DNA of 64,000 nt from Pseudomonas sp. H3(2019) (GTDB lineage: Bacteria; Pseudomonadota; Gammaproteobacteria; Pseudomonadales; Pseudomonadaceae), in the NCBI RefSeq assembly GCF_007713465.1, contig NZ_VMSG01000007.1, positions 62,001 through 126,000 on the forward strand. The letters are read 5' to 3'. The translations under genes were made by a program, and so were the position numbers. Shown piece after piece: positions 29,540 through 37,673 of the stretch. How positions within the stretch are numbered: the stretch's first letter is position 1; every line of letters starts with the position of its first letter. The notes under the pieces are model-generated. The model was not told the origin of the DNA. It saw only the letters and a list, made by a program, of their open reading frames with translations, and did no database searches.

Positions 29540-30700
29540 ATGAGCCTGACCGCGAACTGGAACTACCCCACGAGCATCCACTTCGGTGTTGGCCGTATCG
29601 CCGAGCTGGCCGACACCTGCCGCAGCCAAGGTATCCAGCGACCGTTGCTGGTCACCGACAGTGGTCTGGCGCGCGCACCGATCACCACCGCGGCGCTGGA
29701 ATCCTTGCGCGCCGCCGGCCTCGGCGTAGCACTGTTTTGCGACCTCAAGCCGAACCCGGTCGAGGCCAACCTGGCGGGAGGGCTCGACGCCTGGCGTGCC
29801 GGCAAACACGATGGCGTGGTCGCCTTCGGCGGCGGCAGTGGGCTGGATATGGGCAAACTGATCGCCTTCATGAGCGGCCAGACCCGACCGGTGTGGGATT
29901 TCGAAGACATCGGCGACTACTGGACCCGCGCCGATGAAAGCAGCATCGCCCCAATAATTGCGGTGCCGACCACGGCGGGTACGGGGTCCGAGGTCGGCCG
30001 CGCAGCGGTGATCATCGACGAGCGTACACACACCAAACGGATCATCTTCCATCCAAAAATGATGCCGCGGGTGGTCATCAGCGACCCAGCCCTCACCGTT
30101 GGCATGCCGGCCAAGGTCACCGCCGGCACCGGCATGGATGCCTTTGCGCATTGCCTGGAGTCGTACTGCGCCCCCGGTTTTCATCCCATGGCCGAAGGGA
30201 TTGCGGTAGAAGGCATGCGCCTGGTGGCCAACGCCCTGGTGCGGGCAGTACGCACACCCTCCGACCTTGAGGCGCGCGCGGAAATGCTCGCGGCCGCCGC
30301 GATGGGCGCCACCGCCTTCCAGAAAGGTCTGGGCGGGATGCACGCGCTCGCACATCCGGTCGGCGCCCTGTACGACACCCATCACGGCATGACCAATGCC
30401 ACCTTCATGCCCTATGTCTTGAAGTTCAATCGCCCGGCCATCGAGGAACGCATCACCCGCCTGGCGGCTTACCTGCGTCTGCCGACTCCGGGCTTCGACA
30501 GTTTTCTGGCCTTCGTCCTCAAGTTGCGCAAGGACATCGGCGTGCCGCATACGCTGTTTGAGCTGGGAGTGGATGATCGGCAGGTCGACCTGATCGCCGA
30601 CATGGCGATTGTCGACCCCTGCGCCAGCGGTAACCCGCTGCCATTGACACGAAATGGCGCGGTAGAGATTTTCGACGCGGCGTATCACGGCCGGCTCTAG
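29540..30700 (+). CDS. Iron-containing (type III) alcohol dehydrogenase
   Basis: A 386-residue Fe-dependent alcohol dehydrogenase. The Rossmann part has DGVVAFGGGSGLDMGKLIAF; metal ligands are expected in GTGMDAFAHCLES and GGMHALAHPVGALYDTHHG. It starts three bases after the aldehyde dehydrogenase stop. It could oxidise the hydroxyl of a gamma-glutamylated amino alcohol, or act in reverse as an aldehyde reductase. Confidence 0.92.
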   Translation: MSLTANWNYPTSIHFGVGRIAELADTCRSQGIQRPLLVTDSGLARAPITTAALESLRAAGLGVALFCDLKPNPVEANLAGGLDAWRAGKHDGVVAFGGGSGLDMGKLIAFMSGQTRPVWDFEDIGDYWTRADESSIAPIIAVPTTAGTGSEVGRAAVIIDERTHTKRIIFHPKMMPRVVISDPALTVGMPAKVTAGTGMDAFAHCLESYCAPGFHPMAEGIAVEGMRLVANALVRAVRTPSDLEARAEMLAAAAMGATAFQKGLGGMHALAHPVGALYDTHHGMTNATFMPYVLKFNRPAIEERITRLAAYLRLPTPGFDSFLAFVLKLRKDIGVPHTLFELGVDDRQVDLIADMAIVDPCASGNPLPLTRNGAVEIFDAAYHGRL

Positions 30701-30751
30701 AGCTACTATTCACCCTGCTCAAAAGCCCGATGGGCGTCGTTTGTGCTTGCA

Positions 30752-32146
30752 TTACAGCCAGTACTCCCAAAGGCGCCCAAACTGTTCCTTGACTCTCACG
30801 CCGAGGGAACGCTGCTGCCACTTCTCAAGCGTAATTTCATTCGACTTCAGTAGATCCGCGAGGAACGCCGCACGCATTTTCTCGCCGAATCCGGTACCCA
30901 GCACCACGACGTTGACTTCCTGGTTGTGCAGAAAACTCCGCCAGTCAAGATTGGTTGAGCCGACCGTGGACCAGACGCCATCGATCACCGCGGTTTTGAC
31001 ATGCAGCAAGGCATCGCGGCGTTCGTAGAGCTTGACGCCGGCCTCCAGCAGCTCGGTGTAGTGCCTGCGGCCAGCGTTGAATACCAGCCAGGAATCGGTG
31101 CTGCTGGGCAGCACCAGCTTCACATCGACGCCTCGTGCCACTGCGTTCTTGAGCTCCGTCAGTAGTTGCGGATCGGGCACGAAGTAGGCGTTAGTCAGCC
31201 AGATTTCGGTTTGCGCACTGCGTAGCGCCGAAATAAGCGTGGCGTAAATCAAACTGTAGGGTTCATCTGGTGAGCTACCGATGGCGCGTACTACCTCGTG
31301 GCCTTTGCGTTCGGCCGTCGGGAAATAATGGCGTGTCGCAAGCGGTTTGCCTTTCTGCTTTTCCCACGTCTCGATAAATAGCTTTTGCAGTTCAGCCACT
31401 GCCGGTCCTTCAACCCGCAGGTCGGTATCGCGCCAAGGCAACTTGCCGCCGGGCCTGACTTTTGAGTTCAGGCTGAACGAGTTGCCTGAATGGACACTGC
31501 TGACGTTGATACCGCCGAGGAAGGCAACGCGGCCATCAATGATCAGTAGCTTACGATGATCCCGCTGGTTCACTTGCCACCCAGCCTTGGCGGTCGCTGG
31601 ATTGACCGGATTGAATTCCAGCACATTGATGCCTGCGGCGGTCAGTCGGGTGAAAAAAGCCGACGGTGTGCTGAGGGTACCGACGCTGTCCCGGATCAGA
31701 TTGACCTGTACCCCAGCCGCTTGTTTGGCAATCAGCGCTGCGGCGAAGCGCTCGCCGATTTCATCGTCGTCAAAAATGTAACTCTCGATATTGATGTGAT
31801 CACGCGCGCGGCCAATCGCAGAGATCATTGATGGGTAGGTAGTCGGACCGTTCTGTAACAGTTCGACCTTGTTGCCGTCCGTCAGCGGGCTGCCGACGAT
31901 GGCCTCCTCGATCGCCATATGCAGGTCGAAGATGTTCGTCTGGACGCCATTGGCCTTCAAACGGTCAATAACGGCCTTGCTGCGTTCGGCTGACAGCGGT
32001 CCATGCGTACTGTCGATCTTCACAGAGGCCGGGTTGGTGTAGGCCATATCGGGGGCGATGGTGGGCAACGAACCACACGCCAGGAGCAGTGTCAGGCTCA
32101 GCACTGTCAGAGTTCGGAGCAAAATCCGGATGGAAAACAGATTCAT
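30752..32146 (-). CDS. Phospholipase D-family (cardiolipin-synthase-like) lipoprotein
   Basis: About 464 residues. The N-terminus is a lipoprotein signal ending LSLTLLLACGSLP, so the mature protein starts at a lipidated cysteine. Two HKD motifs follow: DHRKLLIIDGRVAFLGG and LLHVKTAVIDGVWSTVGSTN, each with H-x-K-x4-D. That makes it a phosphatidyltransferase or phospholipase acting at the envelope. The start at 32146 (MNLFSIRIL) has GGAGG upstream; a longer frame from 32200 would bury the signal. It stands alone, convergent with the iron alcohol dehydrogenase. Confidence 0.87.
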   Translation of the reverse strand: MNLFSIRILLRTLTVLSLTLLLACGSLPTIAPDMAYTNPASVKIDSTHGPLSAERSKAVIDRLKANGVQTNIFDLHMAIEEAIVGSPLTDGNKVELLQNGPTTYPSMISAIGRARDHINIESYIFDDDEIGERFAAALIAKQAAGVQVNLIRDSVGTLSTPSAFFTRLTAAGINVLEFNPVNPATAKAGWQVNQRDHRKLLIIDGRVAFLGGINVSSVHSGNSFSLNSKVRPGGKLPWRDTDLRVEGPAVAELQKLFIETWEKQKGKPLATRHYFPTAERKGHEVVRAIGSSPDEPYSLIYATLISALRSAQTEIWLTNAYFVPDPQLLTELKNAVARGVDVKLVLPSSTDSWLVFNAGRRHYTELLEAGVKLYERRDALLHVKTAVIDGVWSTVGSTNLDWRSFLHNQEVNVVVLGTGFGEKMRAAFLADLLKSNEITLEKWQQRSLGVRVKEQFGRLWEYWL

Positions 32147-32383
32147 GCAGCCTCCGCCCGAAACTGAAGGAGTGCCTGTATCGGGGCAGTAAATGAGCAC
32201 GGTTTCGGTGCGATAACGTTCTTAAATTTAGACTCTGCACAACAGTCCCGCGGCTTTTTATCGCTGACAGCGGATTTGAACGCGTGCAGTAATACCGACA
32301 GACGGTTAAGCGCGGTCATGTACACAGCACGCCATGGATTAATCTGTAGAGCTAGGGAATCTCAACTTCGGACGGTGGCTGAC

Positions 32384-33112
32384 ATGTTTGATGCTCCAAA
32401 GCCACAACAGAACCATCTGCTGGCAGCCCTGCCCGCACAATCACTGGAGCGCTTGCTGCCGCACCTCGAGCCGATCACCCTGCCGCTTGGCAAGGTGCTC
32501 TACGAGTCCGGGGATGCCCTACGGCACGTCTATTTCCCCACCGACGCCATCGTGTCCCTGCTGTACGTGATGGAAAACGGCGCATCGGCGGAAATTTCAG
32601 TGGTCGGCAATGAAGGCTTGATCGGCATCGCCGTCTTCATGGGCGGCGAAAGCACGCCGAGCCGGGCGATTGTCCAGAGTGCCGGGCATGCTTTCCGGTT
32701 GCCCGGCCAGCGTCTCAAGGATGAGTTCAACCGCCACGGAGAGATGCTCCTGCTGATGTTGCGCTACACCCAGGCGTTGATCACCCAGATGGCCCAGACC
32801 GCGGTCTGCAACCGCCACCACTCGATCGATCAACAATTGTGCCGCTGGTTGCTGCTGTCCCTCGATCGCCTGCAAGACAATCAACTGATCATGACCCAGG
32901 AATTGATCGCCAACATGCTCGGCGTACGCCGCGAAGGAGTGACCGATGCCGCCGGCAAGCTGCAACGCCTGGGCGTCATCGAATACAGCCGTGGCCACAT
33001 CAAGGTGCTGGACAGGTCCGCGCTCGAGCAACTGAGTTGCGAGTGCTACGCGGTGGTCAGAAAAGAAACCGAGCGCCTGCTGCCCTACGTTCCGGTAAAG
33101 CCGACTCGCTGA
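32384..33112 (+). CDS. Crp/Fnr-family transcriptional regulator (first of a pair)
   Basis: About 242 residues. The N-terminal cyclic-nucleotide-binding fold is at 20-130 (LPLGKVLYESGDALRHVYFP, SAEISVVGNEGLIGIAVFM). The C-terminal helix-turn-helix is LIMTQELIANMLGVRREGVT. No Fnr-type cysteine group is present and the cAMP-binding motif is not canonical, so the signal is unknown. The frame opens at 32276 but the ATG at 32384 fits family length. A paralogous gene follows in the same direction. Confidence 0.88.
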   Translation: MFDAPKPQQNHLLAALPAQSLERLLPHLEPITLPLGKVLYESGDALRHVYFPTDAIVSLLYVMENGASAEISVVGNEGLIGIAVFMGGESTPSRAIVQSAGHAFRLPGQRLKDEFNRHGEMLLLMLRYTQALITQMAQTAVCNRHHSIDQQLCRWLLLSLDRLQDNQLIMTQELIANMLGVRREGVTDAAGKLQRLGVIEYSRGHIKVLDRSALEQLSCECYAVVRKETERLLPYVPVKPTR

Positions 33113-33235
33113 TTGCCAATGTCTGCGTGTTCTAGCGAACAGACTGGCCTGCCAGAGTCACCCATACTGAACGCATTAGACGGCCCCGGCACCTGTCCCG
33201 CCCATTCAGGGCCCACTGTGCCGCAGGATCTGCGC

Positions 33236-33931
33236 ATGCCAATTATGTCTGGGCGACCAATAGAAAACCGGCTACTCCAGGGGCTGTCGAAGACTGACTA
33301 CGGCCGGCTGGAGGCACAGTGCAATAACGTCGAACTGGCCTTTGGCACTGTCCTGTGCGAACCGGGCCATCCAATCCTGCATGTGTATTTCCCGCAAACA
33401 GCGCTCATCGCTGAAGTGGTGACGTTGCACCGCCACCCTCCTCTGCACATGAGCCTGATCGGCAATGAAGGGATGCTCGGAGCGACACTTGCTCTGGGGG
33501 TTAATACCGCCCCCATGCGCGCCGTGGTGCAAGGCGCCGGTACGTGCCTGAGGATGAGTGGCTTACAGCTTCAGGTCTCGCTACGCGAGAGCCCGTTATT
33601 GTTGCGCAGGCTCAATCAGTACCTGTACGTGCAGATGATGCAGCTCGCTCAAACTGCCGCCTGTACCCATTTTCACGAGATTGAGCCACGCCTGGCGCGC
33701 TGGTTGCTGATGACTCACGATCGCGCGCACGCCAATCACTTTCATCTGACCCACCTGGCCCTCGCGGACATGCTTGGGGTTCGGCGCAGTGGCGTGACAC
33801 TGGCCGCCGGCACGCTGCAACAGCGTGGATTGATCCGTTACACCCGTGGTGAAATCACGATTCTTGACCGTAAAGGATTGGAAGCGGCGTCATGCGAGTG
33901 CTATAGCGACACCCGCTCGACTCCGCTATGA
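33236..33931 (+). CDS. Crp/Fnr-family transcriptional regulator (second of a pair)
   Basis: About 231 residues, of the same layout as the gene before it: beta-roll sensor (VELAFGTVLCEPGHPILHVYFP, LIGNEGMLGATLAL) then a helix-turn-helix (THLALADMLGVRRSGVT). A long leader in the same frame (from 33113) contains no convincing ribosome site, and a weak AGGA precedes the ATG at 33236. The pair looks like a duplication followed by divergence. Target genes cannot be named. Confidence 0.85.
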   Translation: MPIMSGRPIENRLLQGLSKTDYGRLEAQCNNVELAFGTVLCEPGHPILHVYFPQTALIAEVVTLHRHPPLHMSLIGNEGMLGATLALGVNTAPMRAVVQGAGTCLRMSGLQLQVSLRESPLLLRRLNQYLYVQMMQLAQTAACTHFHEIEPRLARWLLMTHDRAHANHFHLTHLALADMLGVRRSGVTLAAGTLQQRGLIRYTRGEITILDRKGLEAASCECYSDTRSTPL

Positions 33932-33936
33932 CGCGG

Positions 33937-34797
33937 CTATCGTGGCAAGGGAAAGGTTGCTGTAAACGTAGTGCCCTCTTCTATCGAGGAACTCACCCTC
34001 ACGTCGCCGTGATGCGCTCTGACGATCTCTCTCACAATGAACAGACCGAGCCCGACACTGCGCAGTCCTGCATTATCCTGGCTGCCGCGAATCATCGGTT
34101 CGAACAGGTTGTCGAGCAACTCTGTGGGTATCGGCGTGCCAAGGTTGTGCACGGCAATGGTCACCTGATCCTCGAAGCACGAAGACACCGTGACCCCACC
34201 CACAGCCGTGCCATAGGCAATCGCGTTGGCAACCAGATTGCCAATGAGCTGGTAGAGCCGGTCACTGTCGGCGATGAAATCACCTTGGCCGACACAGCGA
34301 TGGGTCAGCGTGTGCTCAGGAAACACCAGACTCAGCTCGTCCAGGCATTCGCCCACCAGTGTGTGCAAATCAACCGGTTTGAGGGAAACCGCAATGCCGC
34401 GCCCGACTTGTCTCAGGGTGAAGTCCAGCAGGTCTGCCACCAGACGTTGCGCGCGCTCTGCAGCGTGGGTGATGTGACCGAGTATTTGTGCTTGCTTGGG
34501 AGGCAAGTCACGGCATCCGAGCAGTTGCGAAGCCATTTTTATCGCCGCCAACGGATTGCGCAGGTCGTGACTGACGATCCCGATCAACTGTTCGGCGAAC
34601 AGCGCCCGGTCTTCTGCCGCTGCGTAATTGCTCCATAACGCGTCCCGTGCAACATCCATTGCGTATTGGGCCTTGAGGTTCATCGCCAGATGCCGTTCGG
34701 CAAGCATGCGAGCGGCGAGAGGCCGGTCGTCTGCCTTGAACAGCCTCATCTCATGAAACGTGCCGTGATACGTAATGCTCGGTTGCACGCTACTCAC
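33937..34797 (-). CDS. Histidine kinase core without an evident sensor domain
   Basis: A 286-residue kinase. The H box is GIVSHDLRNPLAAI, the N box QLIGNLVANAIAYG and the G2 box SVGLGLFIVREIVRAHHG, so phosphotransfer is expected. Only about 75 residues precede the H box, with no transmembrane segment and no PAS or GAF domain. The GTG start overlaps the stop of the preceding secreted-protein gene by eight bases (GTGAGTAG). No response regulator gene lies nearby. The pair may be a small signalling unit, or the N-terminal sensory part may have been lost. Confidence 0.85.
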   Translation of the reverse strand: MSSVQPSITYHGTFHEMRLFKADDRPLAARMLAERHLAMNLKAQYAMDVARDALWSNYAAAEDRALFAEQLIGIVSHDLRNPLAAIKMASQLLGCRDLPPKQAQILGHITHAAERAQRLVADLLDFTLRQVGRGIAVSLKPVDLHTLVGECLDELSLVFPEHTLTHRCVGQGDFIADSDRLYQLIGNLVANAIAYGTAVGGVTVSSCFEDQVTIAVHNLGTPIPTELLDNLFEPMIRGSQDNAGLRSVGLGLFIVREIVRAHHGDVRVSSSIEEGTTFTATFPLPR

Positions 34798-35251
34798 TCC
34801 AGTGCAAGTTCAGCGTTTCGATGGATTTGCCATCGACTGAAATGGTGTGGCGCTCTTCATGACCATTCAAACTGGCAATGACCAGGTATTTGTTTGCCGG
34901 CAATTGCGCGTACACGATCGGGCCCACCTGACTCAACGACAACAGGGGGCTGCCTTTTTCGCTCTGGATCACCACGTCGACATTGCTGACGTACTGATTG
35001 GCCGATCCGGTTGAAAAGGTCATGTGAAAGTTGTAGCCCTGGGTCTGGAGCAAGGCCTTTGACTCATCCAGGCCGATGCCTCCCGTCAGATAGCGGATGC
35101 CGTTCTGCTCCTGCGGCTCCAACTGCACGGCCGACATGTCGACCGGTTCTGCGGTGGCTGCATGCAGCACCACGGGAGACAAACCCAGCAGTAGGGCCAG
35201 GGCAAATCTTGAAAGCGTCAGTGAATGGTTGAACAACATGAGGGTTTTCAT
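34790..35251 (-). CDS. Secreted protein of unknown function (carboxypeptidase-regulatory-like pattern)
   Basis: A 153-residue protein with a signal peptide (LALALLLGLSPVVLHA). The rest (EQNGIRYLTGGIGLDESKAL, GSPLLSLSQVGPIVYAQLPA, YLVIASLNGHEERHTISVDG) suggests a beta-sandwich with the PAxYxV-x-S-x-x-G pattern of carboxypeptidase-regulatory-like folds. No enzyme motif is seen. It is translationally coupled to the histidine kinase downstream, which hints at a periplasmic partner role. Confidence 0.7.
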   Translation of the reverse strand: MKTLMLFNHSLTLSRFALALLLGLSPVVLHAATAEPVDMSAVQLEPQEQNGIRYLTGGIGLDESKALLQTQGYNFHMTFSTGSANQYVSNVDVVIQSEKGSPLLSLSQVGPIVYAQLPANKYLVIASLNGHEERHTISVDGKSIETLNLHWSE

Positions 35252-35364
35252 AGTTTCTCCGGTAAATAACTGGCAGCAATCTGCCTGGCACTCAGAGTGC
35301 GCGTGGTGGGCAGATTGGGTCTGTGCGCTAGTGCACGCAGAGGTACCAGTGTTATTGACAGGTG

Positions 35365-35523
35365 TCAGATTCGCCCTAATAACAGCAACACAACCAGGAC
35401 AATAACGACCACGCCTAATAAACCGCTCGGCGCATAGCCCCAGCTACGGCTGTGCGGCCATGTCGGAATGGCGCCAACCAGCAGCAAAATCAGCAGGATC
35501 AACAGTATGGTTCCCAAGCTCAT
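35365..35523 (-). CDS. DUF3309-family small membrane protein
   Basis: A 52-residue protein: an N-terminal helix (LGTILLILLILLLVGAIP), a short polar turn (WPHSRSWGYAPSG) and a second helix (LLGVVVIVLVVLLLLG). This is the pattern of DUF3309 proteins, two-helix membrane proteins of unknown role. The ATG at 35523 has AAGGAG seven bases upstream; the frame continues upstream to 35640 but without coding features. Confidence 0.85.
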   Translation of the reverse strand: MSLGTILLILLILLLVGAIPTWPHSRSWGYAPSGLLGVVVIVLVVLLLLGRI

Positions 35524-35718
35524 GGCTTTTCTCCTTGGGTCTACACGTAGGTGAAATTTATGCAGGCAGTGAGACCTTGAGCTGCGCGTTGCATATGAAC
35601 AAATTGGCGTAAGTACCCGGTACGGTCTGTACGGCAACACACCTATCGTCAGTGTTTAATGATTCAGAGGCGCAGTCGTTGTTATTCCACTGATGCAACG
35701 GGTTTTGCGTTATTTAGG

Positions 35719-35743
35719 GAGAGGCTGCCTTAGGCAGCCTCTC
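35719..35743. terminator. Strong hairpin downstream of the SYLF gene
   Basis: GAGAGGCTGCC-TTA-GGCAGCCTCTC forms an 11-bp stem 25 bases past the SYLF stop. There is no long T run, so it may stabilise an mRNA end rather than terminate on its own. Confidence 0.5.
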
Positions 35744-35767
35744 TAACCCAGAGATACGTTGTCAGGC

Positions 35768-36328
35768 TTATCGTTTAATCAGCGAAATCTTGGTGCCTTC
35801 AATGCTGACGCCTGCCATCAAGCCTTGCTGGCCAAAGACAAACGCATAAGCATCGTCCTTCAATGTCGAACTCGACAGATTTTTCGCCAGCCCTTCGTCA
35901 ACCAGCACAACCGTCGGGCCTACGCCAACTTCCCAGCCCTTGGTCTCACGTACATACTTGACCGCCTTGTCAGTCATAAGGAACACGGCATAAGCATAGG
36001 ACTGTGCACCCGCCTGCAAGCCCCATGAACCGGTCACGGTGTTGTAGTAATTGTCTACTTTCGAGCCGCTGAACATGACCCCTTCACCATAACTGCCACC
36101 AAATACCAGACCCGCCTTGATAACTTTTGGGAAGACGAGCACGGCCTTGGCGGTGCGCGACATGGTCTCGGCCACCGGATTGGCTTTGTAGAGGATTTGC
36201 AAGGCATGCCGGGAGTCCTGTTCCAGATCCGCGGCCGTTGCGGCGCAGGCAGTATTGAGCAAACCGGTTGAAGTCAGCGACAGGGTTGTGAGCGCGATAA
36301 ACAGCAGTGAGCGTAGTGAAGTTGTCAT
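35768..36328 (-). CDS. Secreted SYLF/YSC84-domain protein
   Basis: About 186 residues with a signal peptide (LFIALTTLSLTSTGLLNTA) and then the SYLF domain: AKAVLVFPKVIKAGLVFGG, SYGEGVMFSGSKVDNYYN, SWGLQAGAQSYAYAVFLMT and ending VSIEGTKISLIKR. In eukaryotes this domain binds phosphoinositides; in bacteria the lipid role is unproven. The start at 36328 (MTTSLRSLL) is chosen to put the signal first. Monocistronic, with a terminator-like hairpin after it. Confidence 0.85.
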   Translation of the reverse strand: MTTSLRSLLFIALTTLSLTSTGLLNTACAATAADLEQDSRHALQILYKANPVAETMSRTAKAVLVFPKVIKAGLVFGGSYGEGVMFSGSKVDNYYNTVTGSWGLQAGAQSYAYAVFLMTDKAVKYVRETKGWEVGVGPTVVLVDEGLAKNLSSSTLKDDAYAFVFGQQGLMAGVSIEGTKISLIKR

Positions 36329-36510
36329 GGTTGTTCTCCAATGCCAGCGATACACACGATGCGGCAAGCTGATTACCAGCAGGATGGGTAGCCGCGACTG
36401 TCCATTAGAGTGTAGTAGCGACCTGGCCATGTCTGTTCGGTGGCGCACACTGCCAGCCGCTGAAAGGCTTCACCATGAACTGCGCGAACGTTCAAGGCCC
36501 CACACATAAC

Positions 36511-36534
36511 CTGTGGGAGCGGGCTTGCTCGCGA
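36511..36534. repeat. REP-type palindrome
   Basis: CTGTGGGAGCGGGCTTGCTC followed by GCGA is the common REP unit of fluorescent pseudomonads (GAGC-GGGCTT-GCTC hairpin). It lies downstream of the AraC gene, between it and the divergently placed SYLF gene. Confidence 0.75.
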
Positions 36535-36567
36535 TATGGTGATAGGGGTGATAACCCCGCCAACGTT

Positions 36568-37500
36568 CTAACGATGCAAGCGCCCATTCGACTGAGTGGC
36601 GCATGCACGCTTCAAGGTGTCACTCGGCAGTTCCTTGAACAGTGCCCGGTAGCTGCTGGAAAACCGGCCGAGGTGCCAGAACGACCAGTTCATCGCCACT
36701 TCGGCCACCGTGGTGTCGGTCGCGGTGCGGCTGAGCAATTCGCGACGGGCGCTGTTGAGCCGGCGCAGGCGCAGCCACTGGGTCGGCGCCATGCCGGTGT
36801 AGGTCTTGAACGCGTGTTGCAGTTGGCGCAGCGAGACTTCGGCGACCTGGGAAAGCTCCAGCAAATTGAGGTTCTCTTCCGGCGTATCCGCCGCCCATTC
36901 ACCGATCCGTTTCATGATCGTTCGCTCCCCTGCCCGACGCTGCAACGCGCCTTGGTCCAGGCAAACGCAGGCGTTGTCGAGAATAAACAGGCAGTCGTCC
37001 AGCAACTGTTGAGTCAGCACTTCCTTGCTCGGCGGATCGATGGTGTGCGACAGCCGGGTCAGAGTGCCGCTCAGCCAGCGGCTGAACAGCGCGTTCTGCT
37101 GCGAATTGAGCGGCGCCATGAACAAACCTTCAAGCCGTTCGACGTTCAATCCATGGTGCTGAACGAATTCCGGGCCGAAGACCACGGCCACTTCCTGATA
37201 GTTCTCTGGTGTGATCCAGATGTTGCGACTTTCGCCGTTCAGCACATACAGCGCGTTGTCACTGCGATCGAAACAGAACGCCAGCGAGCCCGGCGGCGCG
37301 CTGAAATTCTGCTCGACGCGGGTATTCATGCACTCCTCGTAAATCTCCACGCCTTGCAGGTCCAGATAACGCACCAGGCCTGCGAAATGCCCGGGCGACA
37401 TCTGCTGATAGTGCTGCACCCACCCAGGGGTCGCGCGGATCTGTTCGGCGACATCAGCGGTGTTGAAAGCCTGCACGTGCAAGGGGTTTGACTCTGTCAT
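36568..37500 (-). CDS. AraC-family regulator (EutR-like layout)
   Basis: About 310 residues, with an N-terminal sensor-like half and a C-terminal AraC domain (NLLELSQVAEVSLRQLQHAF; WLRLRRLNSARRELL; TTVAEVAMNWSFWHLGRFSS). The sequence layout resembles the EutR-type regulators of ethanolamine genes, a weak hint only. It is divergent from the ligase/binding-protein/oxidase cluster and probably controls it. The start at 37500 (MTESNPLH) is preferred over 37518. Confidence 0.87.
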   Translation of the reverse strand: MTESNPLHVQAFNTADVAEQIRATPGWVQHYQQMSPGHFAGLVRYLDLQGVEIYEECMNTRVEQNFSAPPGSLAFCFDRSDNALYVLNGESRNIWITPENYQEVAVVFGPEFVQHHGLNVERLEGLFMAPLNSQQNALFSRWLSGTLTRLSHTIDPPSKEVLTQQLLDDCLFILDNACVCLDQGALQRRAGERTIMKRIGEWAADTPEENLNLLELSQVAEVSLRQLQHAFKTYTGMAPTQWLRLRRLNSARRELLSRTATDTTVAEVAMNWSFWHLGRFSSSYRALFKELPSDTLKRACATQSNGRLHR

Positions 37501-37513
37501 GGAATGACCTGCA

Positions 37514-37530
37514 CGCACTTTTTTGGTGCG
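37514..37530. promoter_or_regulatory. NtrC-like palindrome upstream of the ligase gene
   Basis: CGCACTTTTTTGGTGCG matches the NtrC consensus TGCACC-N4-TGGTGCA at 10 of 13 defined positions. It lies 144 bases before the ligase ATG, in the right zone for an enhancer of nitrogen-controlled genes. A convincing sigma-54 -24/-12 promoter was not found between it and the gene. Confidence 0.4.
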
Positions 37531-37673
37531 CTTTGGTTCTGATTAAAGTGGATAGATGGATCGAAACGCGTCGACCAAGATAGTCGTCAACGCGCTACAG
37601 GGAAAGTCTCTCGCCACTTGTACGAGATGCAGAGACCGACTCTGGCGCTGATAAAACCAACAACGAGGTCTTT

